This document shows, in pieces, positions 26,301 through 39,455 of a stretch of DNA of 64,000 bases. The number at the start of each line of letters is the position of its first letter. Position 1 is the stretch's first letter. Source of the stretch: Marchantia polymorpha subsp. ruderalis (lineage: Eukaryota; Streptophyta; Marchantiopsida; Marchantiales; Marchantiaceae). The notes under the pieces were generated by a model. It saw only the letters and a list, made by a program, of their open reading frames with translations, was not told where the DNA came from and ran no database searches. The stretch is taken from positions 19,860,001-19,924,000 of the forward strand of contig AP031357.1 of NCBI GenBank assembly GCA_037833965.1, given 5' to 3'. Made by a program: the position numbers and the translations under genes.

Positions 26301-28044
26301 AATCCTACGCCAAGAAGACAACTGAGCTGCCTGAGTTCCAGAAAGAGTTCCATTGGAGCTGTAGTTGGGAGGTTTGACTCCCTCTTGCTTGCGAAAATGA
26401 GGCGCTACTCGGTGGAGAAGGGCCCTGACCTTGTTAACAAGCCGTGCAAATGCATGCCACACTATTTCCTATTTCCTAGAGGTCTGCTCAATGTCCTTCT
26501 AAGTATGCCTAAGATAAGAAGAGGCTGGGCAAGCTTCACAGAAGCACAATCAAAGAACTTTCAAAGGATCTCCACTTGGGTGATAACTCATTCAATCAGC
26601 CTCAACAAGCTGCCAGACCTGCAACCATCTTAAACAGAAAGCAGATCAGAACCCATATAACATGCCCTCTGAGTGTAAACGTGAGACAGCCCAAGTTCGA
26701 TCTCAAAATATGCTAAGACACATATTGATGAGGATTTACAAGTCCATGAAAATATCCAATGGGTAGTAAAATTGAAATGAGCTCGCGATGACCCATATGA
26801 GGACACGTCGGAAGTCTCATAAAAGTGAGAAGATGAGCAAAAGAACCCCCATGACGTTCTTAGGTCTGAACCAAAGGAAATGATATCATTCACTGAGCGG
26901 GAGGACTAAGAAGAACATGCCGGTGAAACACGATATCAGAGGAAACACAACGTGGCTACTGAGCAGGCCTCAGTAGGTTTTAGTGTGCTTCTGACATCCG
27001 ACTGGGGGACTTCTCTTGAAGTTCAGCGAGTCAATTGTTCCCTGAAAATGTCTAGCTTGATTTAGCTGGTTAGCACTATGAAAAATCAAAAGGTAATGAA
27101 ACTAAGATGTGCAACAGAAGACAAACCGATGATTTCCACCTTCCCAAACTTTCATGTATTGAAGTAAGAACCAGCCTATGCCTTTCTGTACAGACTTCGA
27201 TACATGGCATGATATCCATGGTCGTCCTATCCTTTCACCAACACCATCCAACTCATAACATTTTGTGCAAGGTGAATCTCACCTCCAGACCAGCTCTGCT
27301 ACCACGCTAGCACAGCTCTGTTCTCCACAGAAACTATTTGGTTAACCCTGCTAAGCACACGCCGGATGAACCTAATGACCATTAGCCATGAAGATCGATC
27401 TGCCAGGCTTTAAATACCAGTAGCCCTTCAATCCAAGTCCATCCACGTTTTGAGGACGAAAGAAGATTGTGTCATCCATGTAATGATGGACGCAAGTCAG
27501 GGCATTAAAATTGGCCGACGTTCTCTAGTTGACATGCTTTCATGACCCATTAGCAGACACACCTAGAGACCTTAAAAAGAAGCTAGTCTAGTATTTCCTT
27601 GGATGTCAATTGGCTTCCAAAAGGGTCTTCATTCTCTGCAATCCACAAATGACATCCATAGAGTCTACATTGATTATCTATATGTAATTACTTCTGTCAA
27701 CATACACAAAATCTACTGAGCTTAAAAAATGTCTGAAGTATCGAGAGAGGTTTCTTACAGCTGACTCAATCTGATCACAGTCTCAGCACTGATCTGATAC
27801 TGGAGTCTTGGACATGGTAGTTCAATAGGCCAAGCTTGATAGAGAGTCCAAGTAGCAGCTCTTAATTCCAGGGCTGGTCCAAGTCCACACGTCTTTCTAT
27901 TCCTATACAGGTAAAGCAGTCCCAGCCCGAAATTCATACAGCTTTCCTAGTATCAACAACATGATATGAATGATGATGCCTTTGATTCCTTTCAGCCTGA
28001 CAAAGCTGGAAAACAGAATATCAAAACTGTCAAGAAAAACACTC
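20350..28044. other. Long intergenic stretch, no supported gene
   Basis: 20350-23000 is AT-rich with nothing recognisable. From 23500 to 28000 the composition is more even and short frames occur on both strands (for example 25249-25689 minus, 146 codons; 26385-26633 plus, 82 codons). None shows a conserved motif or joins into an exon chain. Decayed mobile DNA is likely for part of it, but I could not identify it. Confidence 0.5.
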
Positions 28045-29785
28045 TTACTCACATTGAGGCTCATTAAGATATCGAATGGTAGAAGGGCACGTCAAGGCAG
28101 TGCACAAATTAAGACCCTGCAGAAAGCCAGACCTAATTTCAGAATACATCGCCAAGACGGTTACGTTGAAGGTGTACGTCACTAGATTAGAAACTCCAAA
28201 CTTACACCACTGACTGTAATGACCATCAATTTCGTACCAAACTCACCCTCGCAGTCATAGTCGACTTCTTCGGTTTTCCAGCGTAGCGATGACCAGTTAT
28301 TTTCATCCAATCATCGTGTATTTCTTTCTTGGATAGAACGACCTGCAATTTTGGTAGCTTCAAGGGTGGAGGAGGAGGCTCTTCATTAGCTAATCTTTGA
28401 GCAACTCGCTTGGACCTTTTGGTGCCTTTCCCCGGAGGAACTGGAACTGCAGGTGGGGGCGGTGGAGTCTCACTACCACGATTCCTGTCGAGGATCAAGG
28501 TTCGTCATAAGCATCCAAAAATCTACTCTGCTTATGTTTCTTACGAAAGTGGCAAAAACCCTAAAGTTTTCTTCCATAGGGTTTTGCTTCTAGTGTTTCA
28601 GTTTCCTGACAACACACCGTATGTTTGATATTTGCTTACGTTAGATCAGTCTGACTTTACAGCAAACATGTCGAGCATCGTACTGTTAATTTAACAAGCT
28701 GAAGGTTTAAACGGACTGGATGATGCTGTACCTCGTCAATGACCTCAAAACCCTCTCCATGTCCTTTTCTTCCTTTGGAGGAGTGTAAGACCTGGCTAGA
28801 GTTCGACGTTGTCTTCGTCTGATTGGTTGGTTCAAATTTGAATCCTGCTCCTGTTGTGATGTTTGCACGTTATCTTCTTCCGGAGATGACTGAGATTGAC
28901 GCTTGATCTGATTGTCTTGAGAAGTTTTTTGGGGCTGCTTACACCTTCGTATTCTTCCCCCTTCTCCATCCGCAGGGGTAGAATATTTCTCATCGTTTTG
29001 CGAACAGAGCATTTTTGTCTGGTCAACTTCGTGTTCCTTGCGATTCTTCTTAATTTCAGATCTCTGCTTTTGATGTTGTTGTTTTTTCAACTTAGTTCTT
29101 GGAGTAGCTCCATTGGCGTCACCTAAATTCGAATCTGCAGTACGTTCTTCTCCATCTACTTCTCTGTCGTCAGAGCATTCTTCGTTGGGGATCTTGTCAT
29201 CCTCCTCATCGCTGCATTGACTTGCAAAAAGTAAGGTTAGAAATTCCCTAGTCCAGACGCACCAGACACTTTATCGGACTTTAAGTTGTTGCCATATACG
29301 ACAGTCTATGATGAAATTCAGATCAATGAACCCTATCTAGGTACCAGGGAAAACGAAAAAAAAAACTAACTACCGTTACGACCTACAATGCAGGCTCTGC
29401 AACATTCCTGCACTGATGAATCATACTTGAATAAACAGAAGACCCGGTTCCTCTGTGAGGCCTGAACTTGACACAGTGCAAATTCCAAGTTGTTGAGCAA
29501 CGTACTTCTTCAAAGTGAATTTCTTCATAACGTTGGATTCCATGTTGTCAACCTCCTCATGTCGTTTACGTCCACCGTAGATAGCTCGGGAACTACGACC
29601 ACCAAGAGTGAAATAACAGGACACGGTCAGAACAAGTCTTACCACCATCACGGATGGGCGTGAACGTACCACGTTCTACTAGCTAACTATTCTAGGACTT
29701 TGGGCAAGCAACAGTAGGTAGTACCTACTAAGTTCACGTTGCCACTCCATAAATTTCTCGCTCCTGACCACAGCTCTCCGCATTC
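28045..29785 (-). CDS. Basic, proline-rich protein with DUF1639-like motif (5' end unresolved)
   Basis: Minus-strand exons join in phase: 29785-29725, 29592-29506, 29220-28732 (or starting at 29211) and 28484-28247; a candidate last exon 28116-28045 ends in TAA and is weak. The product (about 313 residues from these exons) has a start segment MRRAVVRSEKFMEWQREL, an acidic stretch (SDEEDDK), a Lys/Gln-rich middle, then two proline runs (TPPPPPAVPVPP, EEPPPPPLKLP) around a basic KRSKR cluster. It ends with LSKKEIHDDWMKITGHRYA and then GKPKK. That last part resembles the plant DUF1639 domain (LxxxEIxxDxxxxTGxRPxxRPKK), but the usual LFPGLWL tail is not found, so the family is tentative. Low-complexity, charged and basic features suggest a nuclear protein (inference). 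The true start is upstream: an exon around 30760-30550 with MGGGPSPFLL and SMHSTFASPESMKTG is likely, but I could not join it in phase. Confidence 0.5.
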
Positions 29786-30900
29786 CTGTCGACTGGGTGT
29801 CGAACATCGAAATCCAATCGTACTCCACCCCATGAGAACAGACAGAAACGAACTCCGTGCTTTTGACTAAGCACAAACCCCACTCACACACAGAAAATCT
29901 AATCCAGACTTTCCCAACGGGTATCTTAAAGATTTTCATCAAGACCGGGAATGACTGCCGATTCAAGACAGGGCAAGAGGGAAAGATAGCGCATCAAGAT
30001 TCTGCGATTCCAATGCAATACGCTTCTGTCTGTACACACCTCTAATCCTGCTACAGCCATGCCAGGATTTCTTCCGAGCCTGCGGATGGGGATCCAGCCC
30101 CAGTACCAAGCTTAGGCAATGAAACCGTTTGTCGATCGACAATATCAAATACTATGCCACTCAAAACCTGTAGCCAAAGAGTTCACCACACGAGACCGTC
30201 ACATCCGGAGTCAATGGTCCATCCCGACCCTTAAGCTATTCCAGTACCGCACTGCAACAACTCTGCAGTGCAGGTACATTCCCCTCACATGTGCTTGGTG
30301 AAATGGATCCCGTCGGCAACATGTTCCTACACTTTTCGGACAGTGGAAAAGAAAACCCCTGAGTAGCAAGGGACAACAGAGCAATCCATGCAATGAGCCA
30401 GGAGGCTTACAGAGGCTTATGAGCCCACTCTGCAAAAGGTTTCGATGTCTGATATGAAAACTAAAGTTTAAAAGACGACCCCACGTCACCCATCTTGACC
30501 AAACCCATACGGGTATTAAGTTAACGTCGCATTCGAGCTAACCCAGTTTTCATGGATTCTGGACTCGCGAAAGTTGAATGCATGGAGCCCATCAATCTTC
30601 GGCCTGGGCTTTCTACCATTACTGCAGTGAGTTGAAGCGCGCGTAACAGAAAGGGAGAGGGACCGCCACCCATTGCGATAATTGCACGAAAAGGAAAAGA
30701 GAAAAGAAAACACAAGAGAGTGTGTGTGACAAAGATTGTATACCTGAGGCCAACAGACACTAGGCATTCGAATCTGCTTCTGCTTCCAATTGTGAAGAAT
30801 GATCATTCCCCACAAAATGTAGATACTGACCGATGAAGACTCAGGATTTTCCAAGGGGCCGTGGTCCGATGATAACCACACTGTCGACAACACGACTTCA
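29786..30900 (-). other. Probable 5' exons and intron of the DUF1639-like gene
   Basis: Two overlapping minus-strand frames (30893-30516 and 30760-30521) lie in the right place for the gene's first exon; the second contains ALQLTAVMVESPGRRLMGSM. Candidate donors after SMKTG (near 30545) do not match the phase of the exon that begins at 29785, so one exon is missing or a border is misread. A transcript would settle it. Confidence 0.3.
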
Positions 30901-32450
30901 AAGCTTCAAGTAACAAGACTACTTCCACCGGCACTCGTTGTAAAATCATGTCAGCCCGAATTCATGCCAATCAGTCGCCCATGGCCCCCCATGCACTCGC
31001 TGACCAAAGAAATCAGAGTCCCCTCCCACTTCCCGTTCCCGTCTTCCCCTGCACCGCCGAAGGATAACTCGCAATGAACAGGCGAACTCGTAAATCTCTT
31101 TCTTTCTCTCTCCTTCGTATCTAGTCACTCACCACTCACACGAAAGCAAGCGACGTGGCCGGGAAGATGGTGAGCAGAGGAGAAAAATGCTCAAAGACAA
31201 AAGCCAACAGGCTCGACAACAGAACAAAGTGCCTGCCCTCTCCCTCACTATCCTGCACTACAACGAAAGAGCGTACTTTTTGCTCTGTTCCCAGTAAGAA
31301 CTAGTTGTAGTAGTATCCCGACGTTTCCGAGCTGTGGCGTGAAAGCGTGTGTAGTTCGCTGCTCTCCCCCTCTCTCTCCCCTTCTCTACCTATCTTGGTT
31401 GTTTCACCTCAGATACACAGACACAGACCTCTCCCATTTCTTTACTCTCCCTCTTTCCCCCCTTCTCTCTCTCTCTCTCTCTCTCTCTGCACCACACCAC
31501 ACCATGCCACCCCGGCCTCGCAAGCCCCGAGCCCAGTCAGTCAGAGCGGGTCGTCTTCGGGATTCTGTTCTTATGATTTGGTTCCATCGGGGCTTTTCGT
31601 CGTCATTCAATCTTCGACCAGACAGCAAATGAGAACCCGCGCTGCACACAGCAACGGGGCCATTTGTCGTCCTACGGCTCAGAGTCTCAGACAAATTCTC
31701 GACCGGCATGGACAGGAGCAGTCTGCGGACTCAGCTCCCCTTCCCCACGAGCATGGGACGATCGTTGCGTTGGGAAACTTTCGCCATGACGTTCCTGGGA
31801 CTTCGCTGCAAGGATCGCAAGGGTAGGACCGGTGCTGCTGGCAGACAATCCGGAGCCGGATGGGCCCGCAAGGTGGGAGCGCGTGCGGTGAGACGATAAA
31901 TTGCGGATGTTCCTCGCACGGGCGCGACCGGTCCCTGCCTGTAACTCTGGACTGGAGCTTGTCCGAAGATTCAGACCGGTCGGTCCAGTAATACATGCGC
32001 GCGGGAGGGAGGCAGGTCTCAAAACTATTGGCAGATGGGTTTGGAGCTATTGGAAACTGACACGTGGTTCTAGCAGTGGTCGAACTTTCTTCTTATATCG
32101 CATGGTAGCTGGGAGTTGCCCTTCCTTCATCCTAGCTGCTCGGTGCCGAACCACCGAGCACCGCGGTCTTTGTTGGACCTTTCCGTTTCTAAAAGTGCAG
32201 AACGGGCAGATCCGAAAGCCTCAACTGCGGTGGCCTTTCTGAGGCGCCGCCTGCACTTGCCTCCTCCTGGAGCTACGTCGGGCTGCCATGCGTTTGTCTC
32301 CTTGGGACTTGCTACTCCTGCGGCCCTACGCCTCAGGTTTGGTAATTTTGGGCTGTTCGGGCATCCTGTACAGGCCGCGTCAGATTTGCCATCTGTATAT
32401 CACTCCTTTTATTATCGTGTGCTACTTCTCGCTGAATCCATAAATTCTTA
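30901..32450. promoter_or_regulatory. GC-rich, promoter-like region with CT microsatellite
   Basis: This island starts at the presumed 5' end of the minus-strand gene and extends 1.5 kb. It contains an ACGTGGCC sequence near 31153 (G-box core ACGTGG) and a (CT)n tract at about 31463-31488, followed by CACCACACCACACCATG. Several plus-strand frames (31339-31632, 31347-31826) start beside the tract, but their peptides are low-complexity and have no homology that I recognise. A divergent non-coding or short transcript on the plus strand is possible. Confidence 0.4.
31463..31488. repeat. (CT)n microsatellite
   Basis: Uninterrupted CT dinucleotides of about 26 bp within a longer pyrimidine-rich tract. 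Such tracts are common in plant leaders and promoters. Confidence 0.9.
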
Positions 32451-35400
32451 AGCTTTTGAATCGTTCACTTCCACAACAGTGAACATTATTTGAGAGAGCC
32501 CTCGATTTGATGACCCTGCTTGAGGCTCGAATCGCTTGCGACACGTCCACATCCATCTTACAGCATGCCTAGCATCGGAATGTGTGTGAAGGTTCTGCGG
32601 GAGGAATGGAGCAATCTAGCTTATATGCGCTAAGTTACTGGGGCCTTTTCCTATATACATATTTAACCTCTTCGTAATGGATACTGCAATTGAGTGTTCG
32701 AAGAATGTGGCCGTCAGGATGATTTCATGTACATGCGACTTCGGTTCTTCCTTCCAGGGTATCTAATTAGTGTGAACCTAAGTTGTATTTGCACAGAATT
32801 TCAGAAGTAGTAAACTATGAGTCTATAAGCAGGACTTCTTCATTCATCGTGAGTTTAAACGCCCAAGTTACCGGCCCTCGATGGAAACCCGAATTCTTGT
32901 TCCTCGGATTCTGCTATTTTTTATTTAAAAAATAATAATTTCCTAAACAAGTGATATAGTTTTGAATGGGAGAGCTATTTTTTTATAGCCATTGGAAAGG
33001 AAAAAAACAAAATTGGATATGTATTGATTCTCATAAGATGTTAAATCACCAAGTGGCAATTGAAACATTGGTATTGAATAATTGTTAGTAAGCATCCGGG
33101 ATAAGCAATCTTGTCATATAAAAATATAATTTTTTTTATGTTTCTAGAGTTCTTTTCTAATACTTTGATTTAATATTTTGATATTTGGAATCATTATATA
33201 TTTCATAGCGGTATAAGCATAACTACTATGATTATATAAATACTGATGTAATTATAATCAAAACCACTTAGCTATCTTATTACCGCGTAGATATAGAAAA
33301 GAATAAAAAATTAGGAGTAATTTAATTTTCATTTAATTTCTCAAATAAAATCCTTGTTTTTTTCTAAATTCTAATTTTTGGGTCTTATTTCTCTAATGTT
33401 CATTCCCTTCCATTATATATTAATTAATAATTTACATTATTGAACTAATTGAATTTACATATCTATAGATTTAATCGTTTGTATTGTAAATTGTTTTTTT
33501 TTAATGATATACCAGATTCTTCCATAAACTGACTGTATGTATAAAATAGTATATCAATTCTAGAATAAAATCAGATTGTTCAGCTTGAATTGCAAATTGA
33601 AATTCTCTGTGTACTCAAAAGTTTCTATCGTTGTCCAAATACTACATTGGTTAAATAGATCTACAAAGCTTAGCATAATTGGTGTATATGTAAATAGTTC
33701 TTGATAAAAAAAAATCTAGTTGCTATTACACAACTCAGTTGCTAATTGCTCATATTCAATACGACATTATTCACTTTCAAAATGCTTTTTTAAATTATGT
33801 AATGTCAATTAGTCAGTTTCTGATCCTATGTTAAGGAGAAGATCGCAATATATAGTGTGATTTGCAGTAGATAATATTCGGCCATAATCAACCTTGAAGT
33901 GGTTATTGTTTTCAACCATGGGATGTAACACCAACGTTGTAGTCAAACAGCAAATTCGAATATGTCCTCATGTACCCTCTTGACACATGCAGATGAATAT
34001 AGGTGAGACAACTTATGGTAATGCAATGATGGCCCTGTTTGACATTTATCGTATCAACTCATGAAAATATATCTTCATGAGTTGATGTTTTTAAGTGTGA
34101 AGATGAACAAATCAACTTCAAACGTTTTTTATTCAATCTTCTGTTATAAGATTTTCTTGAAAATTCTCAACTCAAACATTAAATAGCAAGAACATACAAA
34201 AATTGCAAGCAAATGAAAGCAATTATGGAATGAAAATTTGCCTATACTATAAAAATAGGAGGAAGATCAAAAAACCACATTCGGATTACAAAAGATTAAA
34301 TTTTCACATTGTCATTCCATAAGTATTTTAATTGCATGACTTGTACCCAATATTTTTTTCAGTGTCAACCATGATGATGAATACATCACAAGATATGGAG
34401 TTTACTAATTATGGAAATTAAAAACTTTACATGTGATCGATAATTAAATCCTGTAGTTCGAAAGATTACTCGGAACTTTCCACTTGTCAGTGGTATTGAG
34501 AGTCAAGGCGTGTTTTCTTCACATGTAAATCTTCAAGTAGTCTTGTAACTTTTGAAATTTACATCTCACCTGGCTGTGCAAATAATATACATATAATATC
34601 AGATTAATACTTTTTTGCCAATATTCGAAGGAGGACCAAACCCAATATCAATCGCCCTACCGATGTTCATTGTACATGAATTCACGCATTGTTGCTTTCC
34701 CTCTCAATCAAAGGATATTTGATTAGGCCCCAACAAAATGGACAATATTATACGAAGATAGTTAAATGGCTGAAATATTGACATATCGTGCATCTTTACA
34801 AATGTTTTGCTGAAATTTGCGATAAGTCACCTTACTTGTCCAAGGTACACATCTGACACCGAACAAATACTGACGAGTTGTATCGATGTCGGTCACAACA
34901 TTGTTCCAAACATCTAACACTCATGCTACGAAAGTAGGAGAAAAGGTGTAATTGCAAGCATCTGACATAGTGTCATCAATACTATAATTGGACAAGAACA
35001 TATATTACTAGATAATATAAAACAAGAAAATATACAGAGATGTTCCATGTAAGCCTTTATTTAGTTTGACGATCCTTCTAACCACATGTATTCTTCATTC
35101 AATTTCCCTGATTCAAACCGGGAACCAAGACAACCACAAAAACGGCGTCAAGTTAAATTAACTCCTACTTGACGAACAAAACAAAGACTTTAGTAGTACG
35201 TTCTTTATTTAATAGTGACAAATTCTAATCCCATGCAGGTCAGTTCACAGCAACAGACACAGAAGTGTTACATTTCTCGTCACATCCCTCAAGTCATATT
35301 TGAAGAAGCTTTTGCTTGCAAATTGGATTCAGCCACCTTTAACAGAATAGCGGGAGAAATTTTGACACCACGCGCCTTGAAGCCTTGGATCTTGTCAACA

Positions 35401-36200
35401 TACCACCTACTCCATTTACATTTCCTCTCACATTTCAAAGATTTGAACCCAAGTTGATATACCTTCTTTTTTTCTAATCCCTAACTCCATAATTCAGAGA
35501 GCTATATAGAAATCCTTCTTCCCATATGGCTTCCAATGCTAATTGGCGATCATCAACTGCATCAACACAAATTCCATCATCATATTTCACACAAGCATTT
35601 CATGATATCATTTTTGAACGCTAGGCTTGAGTTTATATGCAATTTGTTAGTCGTCATACTATTGATATAGCAATAATCTTAGGCTTAGTAGGAAGTTTCA
35701 TGCACCATCATTTGTATAATACACCATAAGGTACACGCAGAAGTTTACATTTACGTCAGTAAATACAAGAATTTGGTCAGATCTGAGTCCGATGTTTCTG
35801 GACTGCACGAGCATCTCACCAGAGATTCTCATCTTTGTGAAGGAAATAATCATCCACATTAGGCTGCCGCACTTTGGACTAGGCTTGAAAAGATTAAAAA
35901 TCTTCGAAGGTCATGTATTCTATCTGTCAAAAGGTGCTCGAATTCAGAAATTCTTTTTGCGAGGAACTCGTCGACGCACTCGATGAAGAAGAGCACAAAC
36001 CTGTCACCATACGTTCAGATAGAGAAAGGTCTCGCGAAGCCGGGAAAGATTAGAAAACCTGCGACATCGGATGTATTCACGCCGGGCGACGCTTGCCCGG
36101 AGAAGAGAACACGCGAAGAATAATTGGAACTCTCAGGCATTCCCCGCAATTTAACTCGGAGAAATATAGTCCATTAGAATACTCATCTTTGCTGAGCTTG
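32451..36200. other. AT-rich gene-free stretch
   Basis: No open frame above about 80 codons and no recognisable motif. The composition is AT-rich from about 32900 to 35000. Nothing supports a gene or mobile element. Confidence 0.6.
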
Positions 36201-36961
36201 CCCTCCAAGCTCCGTCATGCAGCTACGGTAAGACATGTCAACCGAATTGAATAGATGCAGACGTATGGTATTGTGCTACGTAATTTTTGTTCAGGTCGCA
36301 GGAACGAACGTCGTCGCGCGACTTGCCAGAGTCTTCCAACGTTGGAAATGCTATCGGCGCCATCCGCCAGGCTGCGACGGTCGACTTCGTCGTGTCTTCT
36401 GGCGACTGCTGCCGCAGAAATGCAAGCACACGCCAGCAGCCTGGAGCTGCTTGACGTGGCGAAGGGAGGCGCTCGGCCAAGTTCACTGAGGGGAGGAAAG
36501 TCACGATGGACGCTGAGATGGCGCTAGGGCTAAACTAGCTGGCGCGCCCGCCGATCCGACTGGGCTCGGTGTCGTCGGCGTCGTCGTCCGGTCTGGGCTG
36601 GAGCCCCGAGACTGCGGGCACTGCGCCGCGACCGCAGCTCTTCTCGACGGAAGCGATCGATGCGCGGGCGGGACTGGTTGCGTCCGCTCTCGTCGTGTTC
36701 GTGTCTGTCCGTCTGGCTTGTGACAGTGGTGACAGATTTGCCTCGCTATTGGAGCGCGACCGCCTCCGGTCGTACGAATTATATTGATTATTAGGGCAGA
36801 TTCGCGGCCTCTGGCCGCTTCGAGCAGAGCACAGAAGCACTCTGCTGGCAAGCGAGCACGATTACGGGCAGGTCCATGATTGAATAAGCGGCAGTCCTCT
36901 GCTCGATCTCAAGGCCAAGATCAAGGCCTCGCTCGCGCTCAATCTTGACTGCCGAGGATAG
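36200..36961 (+). promoter_or_regulatory. GC-rich promoter/leader of the SNU23 gene
   Basis: A GC-rich, CpG-rich block directly precedes the first coding exon. Overlapping frames on both strands here (for example 36501-36851 minus, 116 codons) follow the base composition and have no motif. No TATA box is evident. Confidence 0.45.
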
Positions 36962-39455
36962 ATGGAGCAGCCGAAACAGCAAGAAGGCAGTGCGGTGGTC
37001 CGCGCTACTAAGAATTCCGAGGATGTGAGAGGGTACATTCACATTTTTCAATCCTACGGATAATGGACGGACGAATGAGGTTCTGCGAGTTTAGGCTGCA
37101 GCTTTAAGTGTTTCAGACCTTCAATCTGTTACTGTGTCTGAGGTTGTTTTTGGTGAATTTGATGAACTCATAATTTTCTTGTGTGCCAGAACAGTAGCGT
37201 CGACAACACCTTCAGGCGAAAGTGGAATAGAGAGGAGTACCTCGAGCGCGTGCGTGAGGCGGAACAGCGGGTATGTATATTGGATTTGTTCAAGACTCTC
37301 CTCGTAATCTGAATAACATTGGTTCTGAAAAAATGGACAATCACGAGGTGCTTATCCGCAGTTACGATTAAATTATGACAAAAGCTGGTATCTGTTTGTT
37401 TTCTCCACAGGAGTTGGATGAAGAGAGATATGGACCAAAAGGTGCGAAACAGTTTGTGTCTCTTATCGTATTACATCTCAACATTTGCGTGATCTCTTAG
37501 TCTACGCTTGCAACTAGCTTGGGAAGGCTGAGGCAAATTTTGTGAATCTGGGTTAAATGTGTGTATCACTCTCCTCTGCGTGCTAACAAGTTTCTTGGAT
37601 GTCATCTTTGCAGCAAGAGGTCCTCCTGTACAAAGAAAACCTCTCAAGCATCGAGATTATGAGGTCGATCTTACTTCCCGTTTGGGAAAGACTCAGGTTC
37701 GTCCTTTTGACGCCAAGTTACTTGCTTTGTGATATGACTGTTATATTGAATAATTTATATTGTGGTAAATTGTATGCATTTTTGCGGGAATTTTGCAGGC
37801 ATGTGTCTTACGAGTTATTGCATATGTTGACGGTAATAATGAAGACAACTTCTGTGTTTTGTGTACTTCTCTACAGGTGGTCACTCAGGTTGCCCCTTTA
37901 AGCCAACAGGTAAATTCCATTAAACTTTTTCTGCGGCGATGATATTTTCGGATTTGATGATATATTCTTAGGCATTGGCGTGTGCATGGGCCTCTTACAT
38001 TGAACGCGTGTCTATTTTGTCAGGCAGGTTACTTTTGCAGCGTTTGTGAATGTGTGGTTAAGGATTCTGCGAACTACTTGGATCATATCAATGGCAAAAA
38101 ACGTGAGTAGCTCTTGAACTTCCGAGGGGAAACTCAGGTTGAGAGGATGCACCACCAACCATCGAGATAGTTTTACAGATTTTTTAGGGTCGTCTACTGC
38201 ACACCTTCTTACGAGGGTTGTGAAGCTTGTTTCGCACATGTTTTGGGTCATTTCCGGATTCTTTTTTCAGAGAACCCTGATGTTGAAGTACATATTGTCA
38301 TCCAATTTTTTCACGACGCAGAAAGTATGATCATTAACGGCTTCTGAGTTTTGTACGGAACAGATCAAAGGGCTCTGGGTATGTCCATGCGAGTGGAGAG
38401 GGCCACTTTGCAGCAGGTGGGTTATCAATAAAGATGTGATTTCGTGGAAAATTATGGTTCCTGAGTTCCTTCTTTCTGGATGAAATGGGTTGTGTTCTTT
38501 ACTTTGTGTAATACTTCTAAATGTTTTCCTACGTGAAAATCCTACAAAGTATGGAATTTATCTTCGCCAAAAATCGTCATTTTAGTACGCATCAACAGGC
38601 ATCGTGCAATGGGACTGTTCTCATGTTTTAGTTTTTCACTTGCGTGTACGGTTCGCAGGTTCAAGACCGTTTTGACGTTCTGAAAAGGAAGAAAGATACC
38701 ACAGGGTTCACTGAACAAGGTGGGAGTACCTTCGGTGATATTTGTTCTTTTGTGTTATCGTTTTCATGTCCTCTTCCATGGCATAGGCATAACTGGCGAG
38801 TGTATGTTTGGTGTGAACTTCATAACTTGCTCGGTTGTACGCAACGCAAAACGCCATATATTGGGTCTGGTTAAGAAACCAACACATTTGTCGTGTTAGC
38901 AGATTTGGACATGAGGGTACTTAAGCAACAGCAAGAAGAAGAGGAAAGGAAGAAGCAACGCAGGGAAAAGAAAAAGGAGAAGAAGGTGAAATATTCTCCT
39001 CATTGCCTCAATTTATAGCACGTTCACATGCGCCTAGTATTCACATTTTGATGATCACTCATCTTCGAGGTCTTGTACCAAGCTTTCACCCCAGGACCAG
39101 ACCAGGACGTTTCATATTTTTTTTGAAACTCATACTGCTTTCTTTGTCGTATTTAGAGATGCATCTTGAGCACAATCAAGAAACAAACGTTGACTGGCAA
39201 AATCCAGATATATTGCCTTGTTGGTTGTTGGCTTCGTATGCTGAAGTCTAGCGCAGCGCACACAGAGATTAAGTCCCGAGTGATTACTTTCTGAGTCTAG
39301 CAGGCCAGTGATTTGGAATAGGTTTTGTCATTCTTATGAAGCTCTTTTACTGGGTGCAGAAAGAGAAACCATCTGGAGATGATGGCACTGAAGACTTTGA
39401 TGCCGAAATGGCTGCGACCATGGGTTTTGGTGGTTTCGGCTCGTCTAAGAAATGA
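36962..39455 (+). CDS. SNU23: SNU23/ZMAT2-type spliceosomal zinc-finger protein
   Basis: SNU23 (human ZMAT2) is a U4/U6.U5 tri-snRNP-associated protein of the precatalytic spliceosome, acting in the nucleus. Ten exons join in phase with GT-AG borders: 36962-37024, 37190-37270, 37411-37441, 37614-37696, 37877-37909, 38024-38102, 38364-38416, 38659-38719, 38903-38985 and 39360-39455, giving 220 residues. The family N-terminal block [19 protein letters not shown] is followed by [19 protein letters not shown] and then the U1-type zinc finger with C102, C105, H118 and H124 (C-X2-C-X12-H-X5-H, containing LDHINGKKH). Next come [18 protein letters not shown], a Lys/Glu coiled segment, and the C-terminal [11 protein letters not shown], which is the plant form of the family. 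The first exon (21 codons, MEQPKQQEG) is less certain than the rest; it is chosen because it joins in phase 0 at a GAT/GTGAGA donor. The length equals that of known family members. Confidence 0.95.

Noticed and set aside
26385..28200. Possible decayed copia-type polyprotein
   Set aside because: Short frames are close together, but none shows integrase, reverse transcriptase or RNase H motifs that I could identify.
31347..31826. 159-codon plus-strand frame beginning by the CT microsatellite
   Set aside because: Its first third is only the translated CT tract and the rest has no motif; overlapping frames of similar length exist on both strands.
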